Part shown: in pieces, positions 15,596-24,711 of the stretch
Numbering within the stretch: the first letter of the stretch is position 1
How the letters are laid out: the number at the start of each line of letters is the position of its first letter
DNA from: an uncultured Burkholderiales bacterium
GTDB taxonomy: Bacteria > Pseudomonadota > Gammaproteobacteria > Burkholderiales > Burkholderiaceae_C
NCBI GenBank assembly: GCA_903932865.1
Contig: CAIZHQ010000013.1
Location: forward strand, 62,001-126,000
Reading direction: 5' to 3'
DNA length: 64,000 bases
Notes under the pieces: model-generated
The model's input: the letters and a program-made list of their open reading frames with translations, nothing else
What the model was told of the DNA's origin: nothing
Databases searched by the model: none
Made by a program: the position numbers and the translations under genes

Positions 15596-16942
15596 TCACA
15601 GCTTTTTGACAAGCACCTGGCTCTTGCGGTCCCAGTTGTATTTGCGTTTGCGTGCTTCGGGCAGCCAGTCGGGGTCGACCTGCGCAAAGCCGCGTTTGAT
15701 GAACCAGTGCATGGTGCGCGTGGTCAGCACAAAGATGCTTTTGAGGCCCATGGCACGGGCGCGTTGCTCGATGCGCTTGAGCACTTTTTCGCCATCGCCT
15801 TGACCTTGTGACTGGGGCGACACGGTCAGCGCTGCCATCTCGGCCGTCTTGGCTTCGGGGTAAGGGTAGAGCGCTGCGCAGGCAAAGATCACGCCGTCGT
15901 GGTCGATGATGGTGTAGTGGTCCACATCGCGTTCAATCTCGGTGCGATCGCGTTTGACCAGCGTGCCGTCTTTCTCAAACGGCTCGATCAATTGCAAGAT
16001 GCCACCCACGTCGTCAGCGGTGGCTTCTCGCAGCTCTTCGAGTTTTTCATCGACGACCATGGTGCCGATGCCGTCGTGCACATACACCTCCAAGAGCAGC
16101 GAGCCGTCCACCGCAAAGGGCAGGATGTGCGAGCGCTCCACGCCCTCTTCACAAGCTTTGACGCAGTGCTGCAGGTAAAAACCGATGTCGGTCGGCTCGG
16201 TCGGGGCGGGCAGCGAGGCCAGCAACTGCTTGGCAGCAGCCAGGGGCAACTCGGTGTCGATCGGGTTGTCTTCGCTGGCCGGCTCACCGGGCTGCATGCG
16301 GATGCCAGGAATTTCGGTCACAAAAATCAATTTGTCTGCTTGCAACTCGGCCGCCACGCTGGTGGCCACTTCTTCCATGGCCAAGTTGAACGCCTCGCCC
16401 GTGGGCGAAAAACCAAACGGCGACAGCAGCACCAAAGCCCCCATGTCCAGCGTGCGCATGATGCCGTCCACATCCACCTTGCGCACCAGACCCGAGTGCA
16501 TGAAATCCACGCCGTCCACAATGCCCACTGGGCGCGCCGTGATGAAGTTGCCCGACAACACCCGCACCGTGGAGCCTGCCATGGGCGTGTTGGGCAAGCC
16601 CTGGCTGAAAGCGGCTTCAATCTCGTAACGCAGCTGGCCCGCGGCCTCTTGGGCGCAGTCGAGCGCCACGCTGTCGGTGATACGGATACCGTGGGAGTAT
16701 TTGGGCGTGTGGCCTTTGGCAGCCAGTTGTTCATTCACCTGGGGCCTGAAGCCGTGCACCAACACGATCTTCACGCCCATGCTCTGGATCAGCGCCAAGT
16801 CTTGCGCCAGGTTTTGAAGCTTGCCCGCCGCAATGGCCTCGCCAGCGATGCCCACCACAAAGGTCTTGCCCCGGTGCATGTGGATGTAGGGTGCCACCGA
16901 CCGGAACCAGGGCACGAAGGTGAAATTAAAAACGGTGGACAT
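15596..16942 (-). CDS. argA: Amino-acid N-acetyltransferase (N-acetylglutamate synthase)
   Basis: This 448-residue two-domain protein has an N-terminal amino-acid-kinase-like domain (KIVLVHGFRPQVNEQL) and a C-terminal GNAT acetyltransferase domain (AALTVSPQSQGQGDGEKVL, the acetyl-CoA loop). It makes N-acetylglutamate, the first step of arginine synthesis; the kinase-like domain is the usual site of arginine feedback. ATG 16942 is preferred over a TTG two codons upstream. It lies beside hrpA in this family, but here vapBC intervenes. Confidence 0.93.
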   Translation of the reverse strand: MSTVFNFTFVPWFRSVAPYIHMHRGKTFVVGIAGEAIAAGKLQNLAQDLALIQSMGVKIVLVHGFRPQVNEQLAAKGHTPKYSHGIRITDSVALDCAQEAAGQLRYEIEAAFSQGLPNTPMAGSTVRVLSGNFITARPVGIVDGVDFMHSGLVRKVDVDGIMRTLDMGALVLLSPFGFSPTGEAFNLAMEEVATSVAAELQADKLIFVTEIPGIRMQPGEPASEDNPIDTELPLAAAKQLLASLPAPTEPTDIGFYLQHCVKACEEGVERSHILPFAVDGSLLLEVYVHDGIGTMVVDEKLEELREATADDVGGILQLIEPFEKDGTLVKRDRTEIERDVDHYTIIDHDGVIFACAALYPYPEAKTAEMAALTVSPQSQGQGDGEKVLKRIEQRARAMGLKSIFVLTTRTMHWFIKRGFAQVDPDWLPEARKRKYNWDRKSQVLVKKL

Positions 16943-16953
16943 GGGCAAAGGTC

Positions 16954-17391
16954 TCAGGGCTTGAGCAACAGAAGTTGGGCAGAAGGCAACAGGCGAGAGA
17001 AATCGCGATCGAATGTGCAGAGTGTCTCACCGGATTGCATCACCGTTGCGGCGATCCACGCATCGGTGACCAGATTGCCGCTGACTTGTTGTGTAAGACA
17101 CACTTGCCTGAGGTTCGGCCAGGTGGCACCCTGAGTTTGAAATTGCACACTGGGACAGCTGAGCAGACTGTCCACAAAGTCGGTCACATGCTGCAAGGAA
17201 TCGGTTTCTTTGAAAATTTTGGGGTGTGTGGTGATGCGCAAAAAGCCGGTCACCACGATGCCCAGCAGCATCAAGCTGGCGCGACCGTTGGCTGCTTGGA
17301 GTACGGCATCGTCCAGCCATGCACGGGCTACGGGGTGGTGGGGGTGGTCGGGCCGAAAAGAGGCCACCAGCACATTCACATCCGGTGTCAT
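16954..17391 (-). CDS. vapC: VapC-family PIN-domain ribonuclease toxin
   Basis: This 145-residue PIN protein has an early Asp (MTPDVNVLVASF), the GFLRITTHPKIF motif of one VapC subfamily, VTDAWIAA and the closing FDRDFSRL. PIN toxins cleave specific RNAs using metal-bound acidic residues. The gene overlaps the antitoxin stop by four bases (ATGA), the usual arrangement of a co-translated pair. Confidence 0.88.
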   Translation of the reverse strand: MTPDVNVLVASFRPDHPHHPVARAWLDDAVLQAANGRASLMLLGIVVTGFLRITTHPKIFKETDSLQHVTDFVDSLLSCPSVQFQTQGATWPNLRQVCLTQQVSGNLVTDAWIAATVMQSGETLCTFDRDFSRLLPSAQLLLLKP

Positions 17392-17654
17392 GACAACCGT
17401 TTGTAGTCCATGTCGGCGTCCATGGCGTCGTACAGGGAGCGGTTGCTGCTCGGGTCAATGCCCGGCTGCAGACCTCCACGGGCTTTGGAGATGGGCAGCT
17501 TCGGGATCACCAGCGGGGCGGCAGGCAGGTCTTGTCGCACATAGGCAGCCAGCATCTCGCGCACCTTGGCACTCAGGGATGTACCTTCTTGAATGGCTTT
17601 GATGCGGGCTTGTTTGACGAGGTTTTCGTCGAGGGAAATGGTCAGGTTGGTCAT
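17388..17654 (-). CDS. vapB: VapB-type ribbon-helix-helix antitoxin
   Basis: This 88-residue protein begins MTNLTISLDENLVKQARIKA, a ribbon-helix-helix DNA-binding domain. The C-terminal part should wrap the toxin. It is upstream of and coupled to the PIN toxin gene. It probably represses its own promoter through the palindromes at 17675-17704. Confidence 0.88.
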   Translation of the reverse strand: MTNLTISLDENLVKQARIKAIQEGTSLSAKVREMLAAYVRQDLPAAPLVIPKLPISKARGGLQPGIDPSSNRSLYDAMDADMDYKRLS

Positions 17655-17674
17655 GAAAAATCTCCGTCCCGAAA

Positions 17675-17704
17675 GTTCACGTGAACCAGTGTAGCACGTG
17701 AATG
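17675..17704 (-). promoter_or_regulatory. Probable VapB operator
   Basis: A perfect 12-base palindrome, GTTCACGTGAAC, lies at 17675-17686, 21 bases upstream of the vapB start. A second half-matching copy, GCACGTGAAT, follows at 17695-17704. Tandem CACGTGAA cores at 19-base spacing fit a ribbon-helix-helix dimer pair. The second copy also touches the 5' end of hrpA, so the antitoxin might affect that promoter too. Confidence 0.55.
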
Positions 17705-17727
17705 CGTGTCATGGGATAATCCAGCCC

Positions 17728-20700
17728 GTGACCGAGCCCGCAAACCTTATCCCCCTTCAAATCGACTTCCCCGAAGCCCTGCCGGTCTCGGCCCGCCGTG
17801 AGGAAATCATGGCCGCTATGGGCCAGCACCAGGTCATCATCGTTTGCGGTGAGACCGGCTCGGGCAAGACCACCCAGCTGCCCAAAATCGCGCTGATGCT
17901 GGGGCGCGGCAAGCTGAACGCCAAGCCCGGCGAGCGCGCCCGCATGATCGGCCATACCCAGCCCCGGCGCATTGCGGCCAGCTCGGTGGCCAAGCGCATT
18001 GCCGAAGAACTCAAGACCCCGCTGGGCGAGGTGGTGGGTTTCAAGGTGCGGTTTCAAGACCGTTTGAGCAAAAACGCTTCGGTCAAGCTCATGACCGACG
18101 GCATTTTGTTGGCCGAAACCCAGACCGACCCGCTGCTGCAGGCGTATGACACCCTCATCATCGACGAGGCGCACGAACGCAGCCTGAACATTGACTTCTT
18201 GCTGGGTTACCTGCGCCAAATTTTGCCGCGCAGGCCAGACCTCAAAATCGTTGTCACCTCGGCCACGATCGATGCCGACCGCTTCGCCAGGCACTTTGCC
18301 TCGCGTCAAGGACCTGCTCCGGTCATCATGGTCTCGGGCCGCACTTTTCCGGTCGAGCAGCGCTACCGCCCGTTTGAAGAATCGCGCGACTACGGCCTGA
18401 ACGAGGCCATGGCCGATGCGGTGGACGAACTTTGGCAAGGCGGGGCAGGGGGCGACATCCTGATCTTTTTGCCGGGCGAGCGCGAAATCCGCGAAGCCGC
18501 CGACCACCTGCGCAAACACCTGTCGCACCAGCCGCTCACACGCGGTGCCGAAGTGCTGCCCCTGTTTGCCCGCCTGTCGCAGGCTGAGCAAGACCAGATT
18601 TTTGAGGCGTCCAATGGCCGGCGCATTGTGCTGGCCACCAACGTGGCCGAAACTTCATTGACGGTGCCTGGCATCCGTTACGTGATCGACGCAGGCACGG
18701 CGCGTGTCAAGCGCTACAGCCTTCGCAGCAAGGTCGAGCAGCTGATGGTCGAGCCCATCAGCCAGGCGGCTGCCAATCAGCGCGCAGGCCGCTGCGGCCG
18801 TGTGGCCAACGGCATCTGCATTCGGCTGTACGACGATAAAGACTTCGCCGGTCGTCCACGCTTCACCGATCCGGAAATTTTGCGCTCGTCTTTGGCGGGC
18901 GTGATCTTGCGCATGAAGAGCCTGCACCTGGGCGTGGTGGAAGACTTCCCATTCATCGAAGCGCCTTCCAAACGCGCCATCACCGACGGCTACCAACTGC
19001 TGGCCGAATTGGGTGCAGTCGATGACGACAACGAACTCACGCCCATTGGCCAAGAGCTGGCCCGATTGCCGCTGGACCCGCGTGTGGGCCGCATGATTTT
19101 GGAAGCGCGCCACCGCAACGCCTTGGACGAAGTGCTGGTCATCGCCAGCGCCATGAGCGTGCAAGACGTGCGCGACCGTCCCATGGACGCTCAAGCCCAG
19201 GCCGACCAACAACACGCCAAATTTGACGACGACAAAAGCGAATTCAGCGGCTACCTGAAACTGTGGAAATGGATTCACGACGCCCGCGGCGGCCCCACCA
19301 AATCAATCGGGGTCAAATCAATTGGGGTCAGATCCCAATTAAATTCACCAGTCCAACCGGGCCAAAACAATTGGGATCTGACCCCGATTAAAGAAGCGCC
19401 GCAGCACAAGCTGAGCAACCGCCAATACGAGCAACTGCTGCGGCAAAACTTCATCAACATTCGCCGGGTACGTGAGTGGCGCGACACCCACACCCAACTG
19501 CTCACCGTGGTGGCTGAGCACAAGTGGCGCATCAATACGCAGCCCGCCAGCTATGAGCAACTGCACTTGTCCATGCTGGCAGGTCTGCTGGGCAACGTGG
19601 GCTACAAACTCGAAGACGAAGAAGCCTATCTGGGTGCACGCGGCATCAAGTTCCACAAACACCCCGGCGCGCACCTTTCCAAAAAACCGGGCCGCTGGAT
19701 CGTGGTGGCCGAGCTCGTGGAAACCACGCGCTTGTTTGGCCGGGGTATTGCAGCCATCGAGCCGCAGTGGCTGGAGCAAGTCGGCGCGCACCTGCTCAAG
19801 AAACAACTGCTCGACCCGCATTGGGAAAAGAAATCGGCCGAAGTGGTGGCGCTGGAGCGGGCCACGATGTATGGCCTGGTGGTCTACAGCGGCCGCCGCA
19901 CGCCCTACAGCCGAGTGGACCTGCACGGCGCACGCGAGATTTTCATCCGCGAAGCGCTGGTGGGCGACCAGTGGGAAACCAAGTTGCCGTTTTTGGCCGC
20001 TAACCACAAGATGATCGCCAAGGTCGAAGAGCTGGAGCACAAGTCGCGCCGCCAAGACGTGCTGGTTGACGATGAACTGATCTACGCCTTTTATGACCAA
20101 CAAATCCCGCATGAGGTGTGCAGCGGCCGTCTGCTTGAAGACTGGTACCGCACAGAGAGCATCAAGCAGCCGCGCCTGTTGATGCTGAGCCGCGAAGAGC
20201 TGATGCGCCACGAAGCCGCAGGCATCACCACGCAGGCCTTTCCCAAACACATCCGATTGGGCGGTACCGACTGCCAGACCACTTATCTGCACGAGCCAGG
20301 TGACGCCCGCGATGGCGTCACCGTCACTGTGCCGCTGTTTGTGCTGAACCAAGTGAGCGAAGACCGTTGTGAATGGCTGGTGCCCGGCCTGCTCAAGGAC
20401 AAAATCCAGGCCCTGCTCAAAAGCCTGCCGCAGCGCCCGCGCAGCCGCTTTGTGCCGCTGCCCGAATCGGCCACACGCCTAGCGGGCGAGCTGTCGGTGC
20501 CCGAGCTTTTTGGCAGCGGATCGCTCACCGACGTGCTGCTGAAAAAGTGCCGCGACGAAACCAGCTTGGAAATCAAACGGACCGACTTCAAGCACGAAAT
20601 GCTCAGCCCGCACCTGTTCATGAACCTGTGCGTGGTGGACGAACACGGCCGCCAGTTGGGTATGGGCCGCAACTTGGGCGCACTCAAAGGCGAGCTGGGT

Positions 20701-21741
20701 GCCAAAGCGCGCGGTGCGTTTCAGGCGCTGGCGCAGCTCAAAGTGGCGGCAGCGCCTGTGGCTGCGTCTGAACCCTCAAAAATCGGGGATACAAAACAAT
20801 CGGGGTCAGACCCCAATTTTTCACAGCGTGATGCGGGTGGCCGCAACAACCCAGCGCGTGGCGAAAAGACTGCAACTGCCAAACCCTTGGCCCCCCAGCG
20901 CTACACCACCTGGACCTTTGGCGAACTCCCCGAGCTGATGGAAATCAGCAAAGGCGGTCAGACCCTGATTGGCTTTCCTGCGCTGGTGGACATGGGCGAC
21001 GCCGTGACCATCGAAGTGTTTGACGAGCCCGACATGGCCGCCAACAAAAACCGCGCGGGCCTGCACCGCCTGTTTGCGCTGCAGATCAAAGACGCGCTCA
21101 AGTACCTGGAAAAAAACATCCCCGACCTGCAAAAAATGTCCGTGGCCTTCATGCCGCTGGGCACCGCCGACGAGCTGAAAAACCAGATCATCGACGTGGC
21201 GCTGGACCGCGCTTTTTTGCTGGACCCGCTGCCCTACGACGAGCTGACTTTCAAGCGCCGCATCGAAGAAGGCCGGGGGCGCCTCACCCTGATTGCCAAC
21301 GAAGTGGCCCGGCTGGCGGGCACCATCTTGCTGGAGTTTGGCGTGGCCACCCGCAAGATCAAAGACAGCAAAAACGCCCCTGAAACCACCGCAGACTGCA
21401 CGCAGCAACTGCAGCGCCTGATGCCCAAAAACTTCATGGCCGCCACCCCCTGGCCGCAGCTTCAGCACTGCGCCCGTTACCTCAAGGCCGTGACCCTGCG
21501 CCTGGACAAACACCGCGTTGACCCCGCCCGCGACGCCCAGCGCTTGGCCGAACTCAAACCCCAAGAACAACGCTATTGGCGTCTGGTGGCCGAACGCAAA
21601 GGCGCGCAAGACGCCCGCATGCTGGAGTTCCGCTGGCTACTGGAAGAACTGCGGGTGAGCTTCTTCGCACAAGAACTGCGCACGCCGCAGCCGGTGAGCA
21701 TCAAGCGGCTAGAGAAGGCATGGGGGCAGTTGAATCACTGA
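17728..21741 (+). CDS. hrpA: ATP-dependent RNA helicase HrpA
   Basis: The product of about 1337 residues is a DEAH-box helicase. Walker A GETGSGKTTQ is at residues 41-50, the DEAH box (IIDEAHERS) near 147 and motif VI QRAGRCGR near 350. HA2 and OB domains follow, then a long C-terminal DUF3418 region. HrpA rescues stalled ribosomes and unwinds structured mRNA. GTG 17728 is taken as the start; GTG 17698 is possible. Two palindromic elements are inserted in frame, giving extra peptides near residues 526-554 and 1015-1031, both in linker positions between conserved blocks. Confidence 0.93.
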   Translation: MTEPANLIPLQIDFPEALPVSARREEIMAAMGQHQVIIVCGETGSGKTTQLPKIALMLGRGKLNAKPGERARMIGHTQPRRIAASSVAKRIAEELKTPLGEVVGFKVRFQDRLSKNASVKLMTDGILLAETQTDPLLQAYDTLIIDEAHERSLNIDFLLGYLRQILPRRPDLKIVVTSATIDADRFARHFASRQGPAPVIMVSGRTFPVEQRYRPFEESRDYGLNEAMADAVDELWQGGAGGDILIFLPGEREIREAADHLRKHLSHQPLTRGAEVLPLFARLSQAEQDQIFEASNGRRIVLATNVAETSLTVPGIRYVIDAGTARVKRYSLRSKVEQLMVEPISQAAANQRAGRCGRVANGICIRLYDDKDFAGRPRFTDPEILRSSLAGVILRMKSLHLGVVEDFPFIEAPSKRAITDGYQLLAELGAVDDDNELTPIGQELARLPLDPRVGRMILEARHRNALDEVLVIASAMSVQDVRDRPMDAQAQADQQHAKFDDDKSEFSGYLKLWKWIHDARGGPTKSIGVKSIGVRSQLNSPVQPGQNNWDLTPIKEAPQHKLSNRQYEQLLRQNFINIRRVREWRDTHTQLLTVVAEHKWRINTQPASYEQLHLSMLAGLLGNVGYKLEDEEAYLGARGIKFHKHPGAHLSKKPGRWIVVAELVETTRLFGRGIAAIEPQWLEQVGAHLLKKQLLDPHWEKKSAEVVALERATMYGLVVYSGRRTPYSRVDLHGAREIFIREALVGDQWETKLPFLAANHKMIAKVEELEHKSRRQDVLVDDELIYAFYDQQIPHEVCSGRLLEDWYRTESIKQPRLLMLSREELMRHEAAGITTQAFPKHIRLGGTDCQTTYLHEPGDARDGVTVTVPLFVLNQVSEDRCEWLVPGLLKDKIQALLKSLPQRPRSRFVPLPESATRLAGELSVPELFGSGSLTDVLLKKCRDETSLEIKRTDFKHEMLSPHLFMNLCVVDEHGRQLGMGRNLGALKGELGAKARGAFQALAQLKVAAAPVAASEPSKIGDTKQSGSDPNFSQRDAGGRNNPARGEKTATAKPLAPQRYTTWTFGELPELMEISKGGQTLIGFPALVDMGDAVTIEVFDEPDMAANKNRAGLHRLFALQIKDALKYLEKNIPDLQKMSVAFMPLGTADELKNQIIDVALDRAFLLDPLPYDELTFKRRIEEGRGRLTLIANEVARLAGTILLEFGVATRKIKDSKNAPETTADCTQQLQRLMPKNFMAATPWPQLQHCARYLKAVTLRLDKHRVDPARDAQRLAELKPQEQRYWRLVAERKGAQDARMLEFRWLLEELRVSFFAQELRTPQPVSIKRLEKAWGQLNH
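19305..19389. repeat. REP-like palindromic element inserted in frame in hrpA
   Basis: AATTGGGGTCAGATCCCAATT (19320-19340, split here as AATTGGGGTCA and GATCCCAATT) pairs with its inverted copy at 19369-19389 with one mismatch in 21. An additional AATCGGGGTCA copy lies at 19305-19315. The intervening 28 bases form the loop. The insert keeps the hrpA frame and adds a Ser/Gly/Pro/Asn-rich peptide. GGGGTCAGACCCC-type palindromes are dispersed in many betaproteobacterial genomes. Confidence 0.8.
20781..20818. repeat. Second palindromic element copy in hrpA
   Basis: A near-perfect 21-base palindrome lies at 20798-20818: AATCGGGGTC, A, GACCCCAATT. It is preceded by a partial copy, AATCGGGGAT, at 20781-20790. 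It shares the GGGGTCAGA core with the element 1.4 kb upstream and is also in frame. It adds a short hydrophilic peptide (KIGDTKQSGSDPNF) at a domain boundary. Confidence 0.75.
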
Positions 21742-21830
21742 GTGGGTGCTGAACATGGGAAAGTACTGGTGAACCAAATTTGGCGCGGTGTCAATGTCCC
21801 TTGACGCCATGCTAGCATCGAAGGAAGAAA

Positions 21831-21856
21831 CAAAATGACCGCTTGATTTCATTTTG
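21831..21856. promoter_or_regulatory. Inverted repeat in the hemC leader
   Basis: CAAAATGA (21831-21838) and TCATTTTG (21849-21856) form a perfect 8-base inverted repeat with a 10-base spacer, ending 29 bases before the hemC GTG. It could be an operator or an mRNA hairpin close to the ribosome site. A TTGACG hexamer at 21801 is a possible -35, but no clear -10 follows. Confidence 0.3.
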
Positions 21857-21885
21857 ATGGGTCAAAATTTTTCAGGAAACCTGCC

Positions 21886-22803
21886 GTGACCGAGTCCACA
21901 AAGCCCGCCATCGTCATCGCCACTCGAGAGAGCCGTTTGGCTTTGTGGCAAGCTGAACATGTCAAATCCTTGCTGGAGGGCTTGGGCTGCACGGTCAAGT
22001 TGCTGGGCATGACCACCCAGGGCGACCAAATTCTGGACCGCAGCCTGTCCAAGGTCGGCGGCAAAGGATTGTTTGTCAAAGAACTCGAAGTGGCGTTGCA
22101 AGAGGGTCACGCGGACATTGCGGTGCATTCGCTCAAGGACGTGCCCATGGACATGCCCGAGGGCTTTGAGCTGGCCTGCGTGATGGAGCGCGAAGATCCG
22201 CGCGACGCCTGGGTCTCGCCGCAATACGCCCGCCTGGAAGATTTGCCCCAGGGTGCGGTGGTCGGCACCTCCAGCCTGCGCCGCACGGTGTTGCTGCGCG
22301 CGCTGCGCCCCGACCTGAAAATCGAGCCCCTGCGCGGCAACCTGGACACGCGCCTGCGCAAACTCGACGAAGGCCAGTACGCGGGCATTGTGCTGGCGGC
22401 TGCAGGCCTCAAGCGTCTGGAGATGAGCCAGCGGATTCGTCACATTTTTGAAACTGACCAAATGCTGCCCGCCGCAGGGCAGGGCGCATTGGGCATTGAA
22501 ATCCGCAGTGACCGGGCCGATTTGCGCGCCCTGCTGGCGCCGCTGGCCGATGCGCCGTCGTGGCGTCGCGTCGCGGCCGAGAGGGCTGTGAGCCGCGCCA
22601 TGGGTGGCAGCTGCTCTATGCCTTTGGCGGCGCACGCCACCATAGAGGGTGGCGTGCTCAAGCTGCAAGCGGCCTGGGGCGACCCGGAAGGTGCGACCAC
22701 CTTGGTCACGGCCGATGCGCAAGCCAGCACCGATGGCTTGCAGGCCGCCGAGGCACTGGGCCTGAGCGTGGCGAAGGCCTTGCGCAACGGCGGAGCACAT
22801 TGA
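21886..22803 (+). CDS. hemC: Hydroxymethylbilane synthase (porphobilinogen deaminase)
   Basis: This 305-residue enzyme polymerises four porphobilinogens to hydroxymethylbilane. Motifs include [23 protein letters not shown] (catalytic Asp loop), [16 protein letters not shown] and [12 protein letters not shown], whose Cys binds the dipyrromethane cofactor. The start is GTG 21886. hemD follows 14 bases downstream, and hemX and hemY complete the cluster. Confidence 0.95.
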   Translation: MTESTKPAIVIATRESRLALWQAEHVKSLLEGLGCTVKLLGMTTQGDQILDRSLSKVGGKGLFVKELEVALQEGHADIAVHSLKDVPMDMPEGFELACVMEREDPRDAWVSPQYARLEDLPQGAVVGTSSLRRTVLLRALRPDLKIEPLRGNLDTRLRKLDEGQYAGIVLAAAGLKRLEMSQRIRHIFETDQMLPAAGQGALGIEIRSDRADLRALLAPLADAPSWRRVAAERAVSRAMGGSCSMPLAAHATIEGGVLKLQAAWGDPEGATTLVTADAQASTDGLQAAEALGLSVAKALRNGGAH

Positions 22804-22817
22804 GGTCTGGCGCTGAC

Positions 22818-23642
22818 ATGGCGCTGGCGTCTTCAGGTTCGTTGGCCGCGGCCCCTTGGAGGGTGATCGTGACCCGGCCCGAGCGTGAGGCCCGGGCTTG
22901 GGCCGAGGCCTTGCAGGCGCGGGGCGTGGTGTGTGAAATCCTGCCGCTGATTGAAATTGCCGCTTTGCCCGAACCTTCTGTGCTGGTGCAAGCTTGGCAG
23001 GCAGTGCCTGATCATTTGGCAGTGATGTTTGTCAGTGCAAATGCCGTGCGATTTTTTATGGCGACCCGGCCGATGGGCCTGGAATTTTCTGGATGCCGTG
23101 CGTGGTCTACCGGCCCGGGCACCCGCGCCGCTTTGCTCGCGGCGGGTTGGCCTGAGGGACTGATCGACTCGCCCGACGTAGGGGCACCACAGTTTGATTC
23201 GGAAGCCTTGTGGGCTTTGGTGGCTGAGCAAATTCAGACGACGGTGGCCGCATCTTTCGCCAGACCCTCCGTGTTGATCGTGCGCGGTGCGGACGCCGCA
23301 GGCGAGTTGGCTGGACGAGATTGGCTGGCGATGCAGCTTGAAGGTGCCGGCGTGCAGGTGCTGCAAACGGCGGCCTATTCTCGCCAAGCCCCTCAGTTGA
23401 CGTCTGCGCAGCACAACCTGGCGCGGCAGGCTGCTCGCGATGGCAGCGCTTGGCTGTTCAGCAGTTCCGAGGCGGCACAGCACCTTTTGCAGGTTTGCCA
23501 TGACTTGCCCTTGTCGATGGCGCGGGCGCTGGCCACCCACCCGCGCATTGCCCAGCGGTTGCTGCAGTCGGGTTGGGGTCAGGTGGATCTGGTGCCTGCG
23601 GGCGTTGACGCACAAGCTCAGTCGATAAAATCGCTGTCATGA
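22818..23642 (+). CDS. hemD: Uroporphyrinogen-III synthase
   Basis: This 274-residue protein follows hemC and closes hydroxymethylbilane to uroporphyrinogen III with ring D inversion. The family is poorly conserved. The recognisable parts are WRVIVTRPEREARAWAEAL at the start, FVSANAVRFF, and WLFSSSEAAQHLL late in the protein. ATG 22818 is the first start after the hemC stop. It overlaps hemX by four bases. Confidence 0.9.
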   Translation: MALASSGSLAAAPWRVIVTRPEREARAWAEALQARGVVCEILPLIEIAALPEPSVLVQAWQAVPDHLAVMFVSANAVRFFMATRPMGLEFSGCRAWSTGPGTRAALLAAGWPEGLIDSPDVGAPQFDSEALWALVAEQIQTTVAASFARPSVLIVRGADAAGELAGRDWLAMQLEGAGVQVLQTAAYSRQAPQLTSAQHNLARQAARDGSAWLFSSSEAAQHLLQVCHDLPLSMARALATHPRIAQRLLQSGWGQVDLVPAGVDAQAQSIKSLS

Positions 23643-24706
23643 CCACCCCGAACAACGCAGATTTCCAAGGCGAACCGAAGGCCCAGCCCGTGCCTGAGTC
23701 GGCCACGGCCTTGTCGCCTGCGCCGCACTTCCGATGGCTTGTGCCCTTGGCGGGGGCTGTTGCCGTGATCGCCCTGCTGGTCTCGGTGCTGCTGTGGCAA
23801 AAGCTTTCGCGCATTCAGGAGCAACTGGCTCGTCAAAGCGCCGACACGGGTTTGCAGGCATTGGAGGCCAAGACCTGGGCAAAGCAGGCGCAGGAAACCG
23901 TTCAAGACAGCACCGCCCGCGTCTCGCTCATGGAGGCGCGCCTGTCCGAGGTGGCCTTGCAGCGCACCCAACTGGAAGATTTGATGCAAAGCTTGTCGCG
24001 CTCGCGCGATGAAACATTGGTGGGGGACATCGAGTCTGCCCTGCGCTTCGCGCAGCAGCAAGCCCAGATGACGGGCAGTACCGAGCCTTTGTTGGCGGCC
24101 TTGCAGTCGGCCCAAAAACGGGTGCAACGTGCCGCCCAGCCGCGCCTGACGCCCGTGTCGCGGGCTCTTGAAAATGACTTGGAGCGTCTGAAGAACTTGC
24201 CTGCCTTTGACATACCCGGTTTGATGGTCAAACTCGACGATGGAGTCGCCTTGGTGGAGGGTTTGACACTGGCCAACACCGCGCGTGTCTCGCAAACCCA
24301 GATCCGCCAGCAGGACGAAGTCTTGGGTGCACAAACGCCGCCTACATGGTGGATGGCCGTCCTGACCCGCATGGGTGACCAGATCAAGGGTTTGGTGCGG
24401 GTCAGCAGTATTGAAGCGCCCGAGGCGGCTTTGATTTCGCCCGAGCAGGCTTTTTTCTTGCGTGAAAACCTCAAACTCAAATTGCTCAATGCCCGCCTGG
24501 GCTTGCTGGCGCGGCAAAAAGAGGGCGTGCGCAATGACTTGGGTGCCGCAGCCGTGCTGGTGCGTCGTTATGCTGAGCCCCAATCGCGGCGAACCAGCCA
24601 GTTGCTGCAGTTGCTGGAACAAACCAGCGAGCAGGTGCGCACGGCCGAGTTGCCGCGCATCGAAGCTTCGCTGACAGCGCTGAACACCGCTGCGGCAGGA
24701 AGGTAA
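23639..24706 (+). CDS. hemX: HemX-like membrane protein
   Basis: This 355-residue protein has a short cytoplasmic N-terminus, one membrane helix (about residues 33-53), a coiled-coil-prone segment and a soluble domain of the HemX family. It is often annotated as a uroporphyrinogen-III C-methyltransferase, but no methyltransferase motifs are visible. Its role in haem synthesis is unproven. The ATGA overlap with hemD and six-base gap to hemY show one operon. Confidence 0.88.
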   Translation: MTTPNNADFQGEPKAQPVPESATALSPAPHFRWLVPLAGAVAVIALLVSVLLWQKLSRIQEQLARQSADTGLQALEAKTWAKQAQETVQDSTARVSLMEARLSEVALQRTQLEDLMQSLSRSRDETLVGDIESALRFAQQQAQMTGSTEPLLAALQSAQKRVQRAAQPRLTPVSRALENDLERLKNLPAFDIPGLMVKLDDGVALVEGLTLANTARVSQTQIRQQDEVLGAQTPPTWWMAVLTRMGDQIKGLVRVSSIEAPEAALISPEQAFFLRENLKLKLLNARLGLLARQKEGVRNDLGAAAVLVRRYAEPQSRRTSQLLQLLEQTSEQVRTAELPRIEASLTALNTAAAGR

Positions 24707-24711
24707 ACCCC

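Noticed and set aside
16954..17391. VapC appears to lack the second acidic residue of the PIN active site
   Set aside because: The GFLRxxTHP subfamily commonly has a hydrophobic stretch there without the Glu, so this is not evidence of an inactive toxin.
19305..20818. Intact insertion sequence in hrpA
   Set aside because: Only short palindromes are present; there is no transposase and the hrpA frame continues through both.
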